A DNA stretch of 64,000 nucleotides from positions 109,558 to 173,557 of the forward strand of contig NW_027195514.1 of NCBI RefSeq assembly GCF_038502225.1, written 5' to 3'. The translations under genes and the position numbers were made by a program. This DNA comes from Cherax quadricarinatus. Its lineage: Eukaryota; Arthropoda; Malacostraca; Decapoda; Parastacidae. The notes under the pieces were generated by a model. That model ran no database searches, had not been told where the DNA came from, and saw only the letters and a list, made by a program, of their open reading frames with translations. This document shows, in pieces, positions 20,173 to 29,606 of this stretch; within the stretch, counting starts at the first letter, position 1; each line of letters starts with the position of its first letter.

Positions 20173-20361
20173 GAGATGGAGTAACCTCAGTACCAGTTAT
20201 GGTTGCTTATGAGGTACACTAGCTGAACTGTCCGGAACAGTGCTTGAGCAGCATATGCTGCAACAATGAAGAATCAATTCTCCTTCAGGAGCCAGAGACG
20301 CGTCGTCTCAAGATTAAGACCCCGTGCCAGGACCCTGATCTTGGCGAACATTATACATACA

Positions 20362-20587
20362 TACACTTCAACTCCATATTGTTTCAGGCTATGGAACGAT
20401 ACTCTTCTCTAGACTGAGGGACTGACCATCTCAAAACTTTAAGGGTGATGGACTGATTACATCGTCTTCAAGTATCTTCTGCTTCTATCATCTTTTCTGT
20501 ACTCGACTGAAGAAGCCTACTGTGTAGGCGAAACGATTCGAAATAAAGATACCTAACTGTTGCATATGTGTCTCACCTAACACAGAT
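20362..20587 (+). repeat. PLE pLTR (second type), right half split by LINE F
   Basis: Continues the pLTR that is cut at 15229 and matches, in reverse, 14811-15000 and 13391-13448. Ends CATATGTGTCTCACCTAAC. Confidence 0.65.
20499..20548 (+). ncRNA. Hammerhead-like motif, partly decayed
   Basis: CTGAAGA at 20507-20513, six-pair stem II GCCTAC/GTAGGC, GAAA at 20530-20533. The bases after GAAA read CGAT where other copies have CGTT, so the cleavage triplet and the short stem III are broken. Stem I TCGA pairs with TCGA. Confidence 0.5.
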
Positions 20588-21000
20588 CCCTGGATCTTCA
20601 ATCTCTGTAGTGACGTATAAAGCGATATAAATAAAGTACTGAGAATGTCGAATCAAATAAGAACCAGAAATATCAGATTTAAATCAGTTAAAATTTTGTT
20701 TATAAAGGCCATAGGTAAGTATTGGTTTTCAAACAGAGTTGAAGATGCGTGGAACAATATTCTGAGGAGGACAACAGAGGTTAAGACCATGGGTAGCTTT
20801 AAAGAGAGACTGAACAAATATATAAGTGAGAAGGGCTGGGTTTGACTAGTACCTGAAGTATTGAAGCAAATTCTTGGAAAGCTTTGGTAAAAGGCTGGGC
20901 AAGTGGGTGGGTGGGATTGGTTGGTTTAGAGAAACACTTGAATAGTTTGGGCCAGTTGGCCTGCTGCAGTGTTACTCCATTCTTATGTTCGAGTTGGACC
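20588..21000 (+). pseudogene. CR1 LINE 3' end (two nested tails)
   Basis: The frame at 20645-20845 encodes the last part of a CR1 ORF2: WFSNRVEDAWNNIL, TMGSFKERLNKYISEKGW. The 3' untranslated region contains GGCCTGCTGCAGTG and ends CCATTCTTATGTTC, the classic CR1 ATTCTTATG terminus. A second GGCCTGCTGCAGTG with TTCTTAT follows at once (about 21018-21045), so a second tail is nested behind the first. Confidence 0.75.
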
Positions 21001-21049
21001 TCCCTGGCATGGACTAATAGGCCTGCTGCAGTGCTTTTGTTCTTATTGG

Positions 21050-21180
21050 CTGTCATTAATTCCTTCACGTCACCTGTCTGCAGTATATAAGCCTCTTACC
21101 AATATATATTCTACACTTATCAGGGCTGATAAAATAAACATGTTTAGGCTGAGGGACCACTTCAACTGACTGGCGATAAG
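21050..21180 (+). promoter_or_regulatory. PLE-type promoter remnant
   Basis: GCAGTATATAAGCC (TATATAAG 21084-21091) resembles the pLTR promoter region. Only a fragment is present, followed by GGCTGAGGGACCACTTC, a pLTR-like segment. Confidence 0.4.
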
Positions 21181-21283
21181 TTTCAACAAAACCAAAGTGC
21201 TATACATGGGATTTTTCTCCAATATTTAGTATCTTACTCTCACAGCTACACAATATACAACTGAACATTTTGTAGCTACTTAC

Positions 21284-21520
21284 TGTCGCAACATACACAG
21301 TAATCCCCTGAACATGTGTGGTTGTCCAAAGTCTTGAAGCATAAATTTTCCTGGAGACAAATACCAGGGCAGTTGACTGTGTTGTGACAAACTGTCTTGC
21401 GCAGTGTGCAGCACTTGCAGCCCGAGTTACCACAGCTTGACTTAACCTCATGCTCAAGTGCCAGACAAGTGTCTCGACACACTCCATCACCATCATCACA
21501 GAAAGGCTGAGCATTACATC
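21284..21520 (-). CDS. Host gene exon: 16-Cys domain (third in transcript order)
   Basis: A 237 bp exon bounded by acceptor TTCTTCAACAG (ending 21521) and donor GTAAGTAG (from 21283), phase 1 at both ends. It encodes a split Arg codon plus 78 residues and one base. Sixteen cysteines fall at the same positions as in the other two exons (1, 7, 14, 18, 29, 34, 36, 37, 44, 50, 54, 60, 69, 74, 76, 77). Conserved pieces are CNAQPFCDDGDGVCR, GCKCCTLR, CPGIC and YCVCCD. I do not recognise a named family. The pattern suggests a secreted, disulfide-rich repeat protein. No signal peptide exon or stop codon is seen, so the gene extends beyond what I can identify. Confidence 0.75.
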
Positions 21521-21911
21521 CTGTTGAAGAACAAACATATCTGTTGAAGAACACGTACATATTATCTGTTGAAGAACACAAGCGATGTTTTCTTTAAGAA
21601 CACTGCCAGGTATTTGTTGTACGTTAACATACAACTGTGTGATACATTCTATAACACGTAATAAACAACAGCACAAAATGGTTGGTGAACTTTATGAGAG
21701 GGAAAGCGTTGTATTATTTACAAATGATGATATATACAACGATCCGAAATGTGCCAAGTGGCAGTGGTGGAAAATATTAAGTAATGTTCACTTAGATAAA
21801 GGCTTTCCTCGCAGGGATGATACTCGTCCCGAAAATGCAATCAAGACGAAGGACTCAGTATCTTGTTTTGCTTAAATAAGGATATTTATCACATTCCTCA
21901 AAAAAATCAAG

Positions 21912-21968
<57 letters not shown>

Positions 21969-22844
21969 CTTTAAATAACAAAAAAGGGCACAATACCGTG
22001 ACTGGAACGATACATAAATAACCCACACATAGAATAATAATAATAATCTTTATTTCCACAAGTACATGTACAAGGTATACAGTCCTAGCTGACATCAGTG
22101 ACATACTATTAAATAGAAAGCCGCTTGTTATACAGAGTATTTCGGGTTTAAACTGCAGCTTTGCTTAGGATTAGATAATTATGGGAAGATATATTTTGGA
22201 TTGTATCATAGGGAAGTTGTGTTTTTCAGAGACGCCAGAACTGATAGTTGACTAAGGTAATAAAACTATGATATTAAGTTAATCTTATATATTTATTCTG
22301 AAGGATTGTTTCCCACAAGTGTTTTCTGTTATGTTAGTAGAGGTTCTGCTCACCTTTCTTGGTACCTTTGTGACAGCAACTTGTTATTCAACTACATCGT
22401 AAATATAATTATAATGAATGTTTCTCTGAGGATAATTAACTTGTGTTCAGTCCTTGAGACTCATTCTAAGTCCTGTGTAGTGACTGTCAGAGAAATATTA
22501 CAATGTAAGGTAGAGATGTTGACTTTGTATAGCTTTAGTGTGTCATTATAAAGCTTATATTCTCCACATATGTTCACAAATTGAAGAAAATTTTTCGAAA
22601 ATAAACCCAATCTGTATGATTTGTCACGATTCAAAAGTGATAAACATATCTCAGAAATTGAGAAAATATTGTAAATTACTTATGGAAAAATAATATTTTA
22701 CACATTTTTATTTACTGTAATTGCTGCTAATCTTCGGTGTATCTATTATCTACTGGGCGACAGTGTGAAAGGTAGACATAGAATTTAATTGTGAGTGATT
22801 GGTACTTGATTATGTTACATGTAACAACAGGATGAATTACTTAC
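21521..22844. repeat. Intron with ATT/AAT microsatellite and a LINE/SINE-type tail
   Basis: The 1,324 bp between two Cys exons. An AAT repeat lies at about 21915-21967. A second, shorter one at 22028-22047 is followed by ATCTTTATTTCCACAAGTACATGTACAAGG, which I recall as the reversed end of a common decapod element. 22110-22840 is AT-rich with no recognised feature. Confidence 0.5.
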
Positions 22845-23081
22845 TGTCACAACAAATACAGTCACTGCCTGAACAATGGGAATTAATCAAAGGCTTTGTG
22901 CACATCCTGGAGTCCATGCATATTCCTGGGCACTGCATAGAGATGTTACATGTAACCTCACGTAGTGTGCAACATTTGCAACCAGAGACACTGCAGCCTT
23001 CCTCCATCTCCCGTTCATCACTATGGCACCATTCTCTGCACACACCATTACCATCATCACAGAAAGGTTGTGCATTACATT
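22845..23081 (-). CDS. Host gene exon: 16-Cys domain (second in transcript order)
   Basis: Again exactly 237 bp and phase 1-1, from acceptor TATTCAACAG (ending 23082) to donor GTAAGTAA (from 22844). Joined to the preceding exon, the split codon would be AAA (Lys). The encoded domain has the same 16 cysteines, with CNAQPFCDDGNGVCREWC, GCKCCTLR, CPGICMDSRMC and GSDCICCD. It is closest to the exon at 21284-21520, which fits recent tandem duplication. In-frame phase-1 exons of this kind can be added or lost without breaking the reading frame. Confidence 0.75.
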
Positions 23082-23894
23082 CTGTTGAATATAATATTTA
23101 TAATATTACGAGTTTTGTCAACACTAAATAAATGTTTGTACATTTTAGATAAACTAATTCAATTTGTATTACAATTGCTAAAAAAATATGAAATATCAGT
23201 AGAGTTATTGTCTTGTTATTTTACTGATTTTATTGGGAACTCTTTTCTAACACCCTCTAGATGTTACTTGCTCTTCAGAAACTCTCCTGGCACCCTTGAG
23301 AATTATTTGACACTCGAAAGCTCACTTCTGACATCCTCACAATTCTCTGGCAATCTCGAGAACTCTTCTAACACTCGACAATTCTACACTGACTCCTTCA
23401 CGAAGTCTAGTATATCATAGCTATGGATAAAAGAAATTCCTCCAGCCATTGTTATTATTATCAAAATGCCTTATCTTTCACCCTAAGGCACGGTCAAGGT
23501 TATACTTTGTGTTATCCTCCAGTTCTTCAGAAATACTCGAATGCGTAGACTATCAATCACTTAAATATATCAGTGTTGCTTGTGATCATTAAGAGGATAT
23601 TACTAGTGCTGGGGAAGTATAGGTTAACTTGTAATTGGGTCTTCTAAGAGATGGCTACTGGGTGAGCCTTGAGAGATTTCTTGAGGCTGGGTTTTCCCTC
23701 CTATTGTCACTCCCTCGGCTTCTCTTTCTATCCTATACATGGGTATTAGATATCAAGAATACAAAAATTCCTGCTGACTGGATGGCTGACAGAGGCAGAA
23801 GGTGCTGGAAGCTGTTTTGATTTCCACAACGGATAAAATCCCACTAAAGATTAATATCCACCTTATGATCATCCGCCACATGAAAGGACAAAGA
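23082..23894. other. Intron sequence, no recognised feature
   Basis: First 0.8 kb of the 14.7 kb intron on the genomic left side. A loosely repeated CTC-AGAA-CTCT pattern occurs at 23240-23390. No gene or element identified. Confidence 0.4.
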
Positions 23895-24633
23895 GCATAA
23901 AGAAACCATGTAGTAAGCATAAAGAAACCATGTAGTAGGCATAAAGAAACCATGTAGTAGGCATAAAGAAACCATGTAGTAGGCATAAAGAAACCATGTA
24001 GTAGGCATAAAGAAACCATGTAGTAGGCATAAAGAAACCATGTTGTAGGCATAAAGAAACCATGTAGTAGGCATAAAGAAACCATGTAGTAGGCATAAAG
24101 AAACCATGTAGTAGGCATAAAGAAACCATGTAGTAGGCATAAAGAAACCATGTAGTAGGCATAAAGAAACCATGTAGTAGGCATAAAGAAACCATGTAGT
24201 AGGCATAAAGAAACCATGTAGTAGGCATAAAGAAACCATGTAGTAGGCCATGTTGTAGGCATAAAGAAACCATGTAGTAGGCATAAAGAAACCATGTAGT
24301 AGGCATAAAGAAACCATGTAGTAGGCATAAAGAAACCATGTTGTAGGCATAAAGAAACCATGTAGTAGGCATAAAGAAACCATGTAGTAGGCATAAAGAA
24401 ACCATGTAGTAGGCATAAAGAAACCATGTAGTAGGCATAAAGAAACCATGTAGTAGGCATAAAGAAACCATGTAGTAGGCATAAAGAAACTATGTAGTAG
24501 GCATAAAGAAACCATGTTGTAGGCATAAAGAAACCATGTAGTAGGCATAAAGAAACCATGTAGTAGGCATAAAGAAACCATGTAGTAGGCATAAAGAAAC
24601 CATGTAGTAGGCATAAAGAAACCATGTAGTAGG
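23895..24633. repeat. 22 bp minisatellite, about 33 units
   Basis: Unit AAAGAAACCATGTAGTAGGCAT. Units are almost identical, with a few T-for-A variants (ATGTTGTAGG) and one short unit near 24243-24260. Because 22 is not a multiple of 3 and the unit has no stop on the minus strand, all three minus frames stay open and give the same 22-residue periodic peptide. The long apparent ORFs here are an artefact of the repeat. Confidence 0.95.
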
Positions 24634-25300
24634 TATACTGTCCAACATATTTTCTGCAAGTTGACACACACTTCCCTCCTTGCTACCAGTCATCTATTTT
24701 CTCCACTATATTAACTTTGTTTTATCTTACTCCGTTTCTTTTATTAAATGTCATGAACTCTTTACAAGGTTTCTTTTCCACAAATTCTCATAATAATGTT
24801 ACAGGAGTGGAACAATGTTGTTGGCACAGTTACAGAAGAAAAGTTTAGTGGTACAGTTACAGCAGCAATGCTATGTTTTGTGTCATTTTTCTGGTATTTA
24901 TGACAATAAGAGAATATAATGCATGTTGTAGAAGCGGGTATTTGACACATAGAAAACTGAAGATAACAGACATATGACCTGGAGTTAGAAGAGGACATAG
25001 ACTAAGGTAAATAGCAGCTATGTAGAGGATATCAGGGTTTAGAGAAACCAGACATATATGAGACTTCTTGGTTAACAGACAAACAGAATATAAATTGCAA
25101 TAGACATAAATTTGATATGTGGGAAATTTGAAGAATCTCAAACAAAAATAGTATACATTGTTTTCCCTTCATTGGAGTTGTCTTAATTAATGCTGGTCAG
25201 GAGTTATTGATCCTAGGAACTAAAGTTCTTCTCTTAAATGTTGATGACATCTCATTACTCAGGATTATTGTAGCTCTTACAAGTTTTGTGTTGACCTTGG
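24634..25300. other. Intron sequence, no recognised feature
   Basis: AT-rich unique sequence between two minisatellites. No coding signal seen. Confidence 0.4.
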
Positions 25301-26125
25301 AGAGGCAGGAGTCAGTAGGAGAAGCAGGAGGAGTCAGTAGGAGAGGCAGGAGGAGTCAGTAGGAGAGGCAAGAGGAGTCAGTAGGAGAGGCAGGAGGAGT
25401 CAGTAGGAGAAGCAGAAGGGTTGAGTACGAGAGGCAGGAGGAAACAGTAGAGGCAGGAGGAATCAGTAGCTGAGGCAGGAGTCTGCAGGTGAGGCATGTG
25501 GAGTCAGTAGGAGAGGTAGAAGGAGTCAGTAGGAGAGGCTGAAGGAGTCAGTAGGAGAGGCTGAAGGAGTCAGAAGGTGAGGCAGGAAGAATTAGTAGGT
25601 GAGGCAGGAAGAGTCAGTAGGAGAGACAGGAGAAGTCAGTAGGTTAGGCAGGAGGAGTCAGTAGGTGAGGCAGGAGTCAGTAGGAGAGGCAGGAGGGGTC
25701 AGTAGGTGAGGCAGGAGGGGTTAATAGGTTAGACAGGAGGAGTCAGTAGGAAAGGCAGGAGAAGTCAGTAGGAGAGGCAGGAAGAGTCAGTAGTTGAGGA
25801 AGGAGGAGCCAATGGGAGAGGCAGGAGTAGTCAGTAGGAGGGACAGGAGTCAGTAGGTGAAGCAGGAGGGGTCAGTAGGTGAGGCAGGAGGAGTAGGAGA
25901 GGCAGGAGGAGTAGGAGAGGCAAGAGGAGTCAATAGGTGAGGCAGGAGGAATCAGTGGGAGAGGTAGGACGAGTCAGTAGGTGAGGCAGGAGGAGATAGT
26001 AGGAGAGTGAGTATGAGAGGAAGGAGGTGTCAGTAGGTGAGGCAGGAGGAATCAGTAGGAGAGACAAGAGTCAGTAAGTGAGGCATGAAGAATCAGTAGG
26101 TGAAGCAGGATGAGTCAGTGACTGA
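25301..26125. repeat. Purine-rich imperfect minisatellite
   Basis: About 22 bp unit GAGTCAGTAGGAGAGGCAGGAG, much more diverged than the neighbouring array, with unit lengths varying. Strong purine strand bias on the plus strand over 0.8 kb. Confidence 0.85.
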
Positions 26126-27018
26126 GGAAAAATGCTGCGTCAATAATCTGTTCATCTGCAAGAAAATGTCTTGTACTTATGCTATAATTAGCAATAATTT
26201 TATCTATCATAATTATTCCAACATGATAGACATAAGATAAATGAAATTAAATCGTAATAAAGACGGTGAAAATAATAATATTTGACATATTATAATGAGG
26301 GTGTGGCAGTTAGTGGTCGACTCAAGTACCTCATCGCAAAACTCAAGGAAAGTCAGGTTGAAGGTGGCGTTTACTTCCCTCACTGCTTTTAAAAATGGCT
26401 GAGACAGCAGACCAAGTCAGACAGTCAACAATACGACAACCCCCGATAAATGGAATTGAGGGGGATTTGTATGGATAAAGCCATTGATTAAAACTTTCTG
26501 GTCCTGTCAGAATGGAAAGAAGTAAGAAGTGTAATAGGTGAAACCGGACTGTGAAGCGAGGCGGGAAGGGGAGTGTGAAATAAGGGGTTAACTGAAAGGG
26601 GTTTGTGAAGTTAAGGGAAAAGTGAGCAGTGAAGAGGGTTTTGAAGTAGAAAATTTACTAGTAATTCAGTGGCGATTGCTAAAGCAGATACTAGGGTTTG
26701 CTAGGTGACTGGAAAAGAGAAATAAATATAGTTGTATATGAGTAAAAGAGTGAAGAGTGAAAATGGCAGGCATTAGGGGGGTACAGGCTACCATAATTAT
26801 ATTTATCTTTCTCCTGCAATTCCATGAAGAAAGAAATCAGTCATGGGGGCTGGAAAAGGCGAATGGAGTAATGGCATCCTGGACAGTAAAAGCCCAACAG
26901 TTGCCATCCTACCAGAAACGTAAATGTCACTATCGTTGCAAGGTATGGCAACACCGCATACCCAAACAAAAACAGTGGCACACAGCTCTTATTGCAGCGC
27001 TCTTAAGTGGTGATATCC
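26126..27018. other. Intron sequence, no supported gene
   Basis: AT-rich. A 100-codon frame at 26757-27059 starts with a hydrophobic stretch but ends in LINE tail sequence and shows no recognised domain, so it is not called as a gene. Confidence 0.4.
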
Positions 27019-27157
27019 AAATTTTTTTTATATTTTATTTAAAAAACTTTACAGCTTAATATTAAATAAAGATATAAAATGGGTACAGTAGGATCCTCAA
27101 TCCTACACAACATACACTAACAAGTTTTAACAACATATTGTAATGGACATAAAAGAG
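27019..27157 (-). repeat. LINE L 3'-end fragment
   Basis: TTTTTTTATATTTTATTTAAAA at the left edge is the reversed poly-A end also seen at 52831 and 53427. Only about 140 bp remain before LINE E copy 3' end. Confidence 0.5.
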
Positions 27158-28466
27158 GTTTACCTGGAGTTTACCTGGAGAGAGTTTCGGGGGTCAATGC
27201 CCCCGCGGCCCGGTCTGTGACCAGGCCTCCTGGTGGATCAGCGCCTGATCAACCAGGCTGTTGCTGCTGGCTGCACGCAAACCAACGTACGAGCCACAGC
27301 CCGGCTGATCAGGAACTGACTTTAGGTGCTTGTCCAGTGCCAGCTTGAAGACTGCCAGGGGTCTGTTGGTTATCCCCCTTATGTGTGCTGGGAGGCAGTT
27401 GAACAGTCTCGGGCCCCTGACACTTATTGTATGGTCTCTTAACGTGCTAGTGACACCCCTGCTTTTCATTGGGGGGATGGTGCATCGTCTGCCAAGTCTT
27501 TTGCTTTCGTAGTGAGTGATTTTCGTGTGCAAGTTCGGTACTAGTCCCTCTAGGATTTTCCAGGTGTATATAATCATGTATCTCTCCCTCCTGCGTTCCA
27601 GGGAATACAGGTTTAGAAACCTCAAGCGCTCCCAGTAATTGAGGTGTTTTATCTCCGTTATGCGCGCCGTGAAAGTTCTCTGTACATTTTCTAGGTCGGC
27701 ACTTTCACCTGCCTTGAAAGGTGCTGTTAGAGTGCAGCAATATTCCAGCCTAGATAGAACAAGTGACCTGAAGAGTGTCATCATGGGCTTGGCCTCCCTA
27801 GTTTTGAAGGTTCTCATTATCCATCCTGTCATTTTTCTAGCAGATGCGATTGATACAATGTTATGGTCCTTGAAGGTGAGATCCTCCGACATAATCACTC
27901 CCAGGTCTTTGACGTTGGTGTTTCGCTCTATTTTGTGGCCAAAATTTGTTTTGTACTCTGATGAAGATTTAATTTCCTCATGTTTACCATATCTGAGTAA
28001 TTGAAATTTCTCATCGTTGAACTTCATATTGTTTTCTGCAGCCCACTGAAAGATTTGGTTGATGTCCGCCTGGAGCCTTGCAGTGTCTGCAATGGAAGAC
28101 ACTGTCATGCAGATTCGGGTGTCATCTGCAAAGGAAGACACGGTGCTGTGGCTGACATCCTTGTCTATGTCGGATATGAGGATGAGGAACAAGATGGGAG
28201 CTAGTACTGTGCCTTGTGGAACAGAGCTTTTCACCGTAGCTGCCTCGGACTTTACTCTGTTGACGACTACTCTCTGTGTTCTGTTAGTGAGGAAATTATA
28301 GATCCATCGACCGACTTTTCCTGTTATTCCTTTAGCGCGCATTTTGTGCGCTATTACGCCATGGTCACACTTGTCGAAGGCTTTTGCAAAGTCTGTATAT
28401 ATTACATCTGCATTCTTTTTGTCTTCTAGTGCATTTAGGACATTCGCCAAATTTTCCATATAACAT
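27158..28466 (-). mobile_element. LINE family E, 5'-truncated copy
   Basis: Runs from the tandem CCAGGTAAACT 3' terminus (27158-27180) to the middle of the RT. Target-primed 5' truncation is the usual reason for such copies. Confidence 0.85.
27194..28459 (-). CDS. LINE E ORF2, RT palm to C-terminus (open frame)
   Basis: 421 codons without interruption, about the same extent as the frame at 8987-10246 and closely similar to it. Motifs: YTDFAKAFDKCDHG, SSVPQGTVLAPILF, FADD (residues 110-113), NMKFNDEKFQLLRYGKHEE and YMIIYTWKILEGLVPNL. The first 10 or so residues come from sequence at the truncation point, so the start is fortuitous. The intact frame implies a recent insertion, but without the fingers and endonuclease it is not functional. 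Confidence 0.8.
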   Translation of the reverse strand: MENLANVLNALEDKKNADVIYTDFAKAFDKCDHGVIAHKMRAKGITGKVGRWIYNFLTNRTQRVVVNRVKSEAATVKSSVPQGTVLAPILFLILISDIDKDVSHSTVSSFADDTRICMTVSSIADTARLQADINQIFQWAAENNMKFNDEKFQLLRYGKHEEIKSSSEYKTNFGHKIERNTNVKDLGVIMSEDLTFKDHNIVSIASARKMTGWIMRTFKTREAKPMMTLFRSLVLSRLEYCCTLTAPFKAGESADLENVQRTFTARITEIKHLNYWERLRFLNLYSLERRRERYMIIYTWKILEGLVPNLHTKITHYESKRLGRRCTIPPMKSRGVTSTLRDHTISVRGPRLFNCLPAHIRGITNRPLAVFKLALDKHLKSVPDQPGCGSYVGLRAASSNSLVDQALIHQEAWSQTGPRGH

Positions 28467-28689
28467 ACTACTATAATATAAACAATATAAACTATAACTA
28501 TATAAACTATATAAAATATAAATTATATAAACCTTTCAGATTTGTATAGTTAACATACTGTGACTGACTTATGACAAAGGTTCACAACCTTCACAGTATA
28601 TAATCAGACTAATGACCTACATCACAATCTCAGTTAAAAACAAGTACATGCTCTTCCCAAAATTAACCCCTATACAATAAGAATTGTTT
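28467..28689. other. AT-rich spacer
   Basis: TATAAAC-rich, low complexity (28470-28540). Nothing else recognised. Confidence 0.4.
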
Positions 28690-28710
28690 ATTTTATTGAA
28701 AACTCAGGTA

Positions 28711-28749
<39 letters not shown>
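28711..28749. repeat. Poly-A/poly-T tract
   Basis: Unbroken run of about 39 A inside the 3' region of LINE L copy 1, right after CAGGTAC. It is T on the element's sense strand, so it is not a normal poly-A tail; it could be a slippage expansion. Confidence 0.9.
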
Positions 28750-28751
<2 letters not shown>

Positions 28752-29606
28752 ATGGGTGCATAAAATAAATATGTCAACGAGATACCAGGCACTAACTAGA
28801 TTCTTATATAAATAAATAATAAAGTCAAAACACAGGAAAATAAACACTATACAAATAAACAATGTGACAAAAACAAGCACACAGAATTACACACATACAC
28901 AAGCAATCACGTATTATACAACGTGATACTTCATCTGGCATATTACTAGGCGTGGCTTCCGCCTGCCAACACACAACGTATCCAAGACTTAATCTAAGAA
29001 CTCAGGTGCCTTAAAGTGCACAACAATACGTTAATTTGGGCGACTACCACGGGGTTATTATCATGGACTAAGGATAGGCACTACAGTTCAAAGGTGGATC
29101 AGGATGACGCTACCATTTACTACAATGAAAATATCTAATATAACAAAACGAAAATACACTGTGATATTTGACATCTCAATAAAACACAAATGCCAGCAGC
29201 TATAAGTGAACTTATACACTGACAAGATGCACACATTGAAAAATACTGCCTCCACATATAGTTCAAGCTCCATCACAGCTTACAGGAAAACGAAAACTTG
29301 CATATATACATATATTATTGAAAAGCACACGGACATGGCATAAAGTATAAACGGAAATAAGAAAAACGTTTCAACTGTGCTAGGAAGCACACCATATACA
29401 AAAAGTACACCAATGACTTGTAAATGAGGCATAAAAGACGAGAAACATTCCTAAAAGTTGTATATACAAAGCACGTAAGATATTTTGTCTTCACCGTTAC
29501 ATAGGAGACACACATAAACTCTGAGAATACAAAACATTCACGCACTTGACAAACACAATTAGACACAGCAGACCAGCCCGTTAGATTACCCACTGAACAC
29601 TCACAA

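Larger units (their letters stand above)
15230..20361 (+). mobile_element. LINE family F cluster (RNase H-bearing, I/Jockey-like)
   Basis: Two copies in tandem inserted in a PLE repeat. Copy 1 (about 15230-18545) carries ORF2 RT and RNase H and a 3' end. Copy 2 (about 18546-20361) carries ORF1 and a 3' end but no ORF2. The two 3' ends match (GAGCAGCATATG, CCAGAGACG, CAAGATT, GGCGAACATTAT plus CATA units). Left flank CACCTCAACCC and right flank CACTTCAACTCC look like a diverged target duplication. Confidence 0.7.

Noticed and set aside
21276..21581. The Cys exon read as a complete 101-residue small gene
   Set aside because: Exact 237 bp length, phase and splice sites shared with two other exons show that the apparent start and stop are intronic.
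21585..21875. 96-codon plus-strand frame in the intron of the Cys-rich gene
   Set aside because: No domain, no relatives in the window, opposite strand to the gene.
23895..24633. CRISPR-like array
   Set aside because: There are no spacers; units are contiguous 22 bp repeats, and the genome is animal.
23753..24693. Long minus-strand open frames of 200-304 codons with hydrophobic 22-residue repeats
   Set aside because: They come from a 22 bp minisatellite that is open in all three minus frames; no flanking coding signal or start context.
26757..27059. 100-codon plus-strand frame with a hydrophobic N-terminus (possible secreted protein)
   Set aside because: It ends in LINE tail sequence, has no recognised domain and no splice or conservation support.
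28711..28749. Poly-A tail of a plus-strand retrotransposed transcript
   Set aside because: Sequence on its left is the reversed LINE L terminus, not an mRNA or a plus-strand LINE end; a slippage expansion is simpler.
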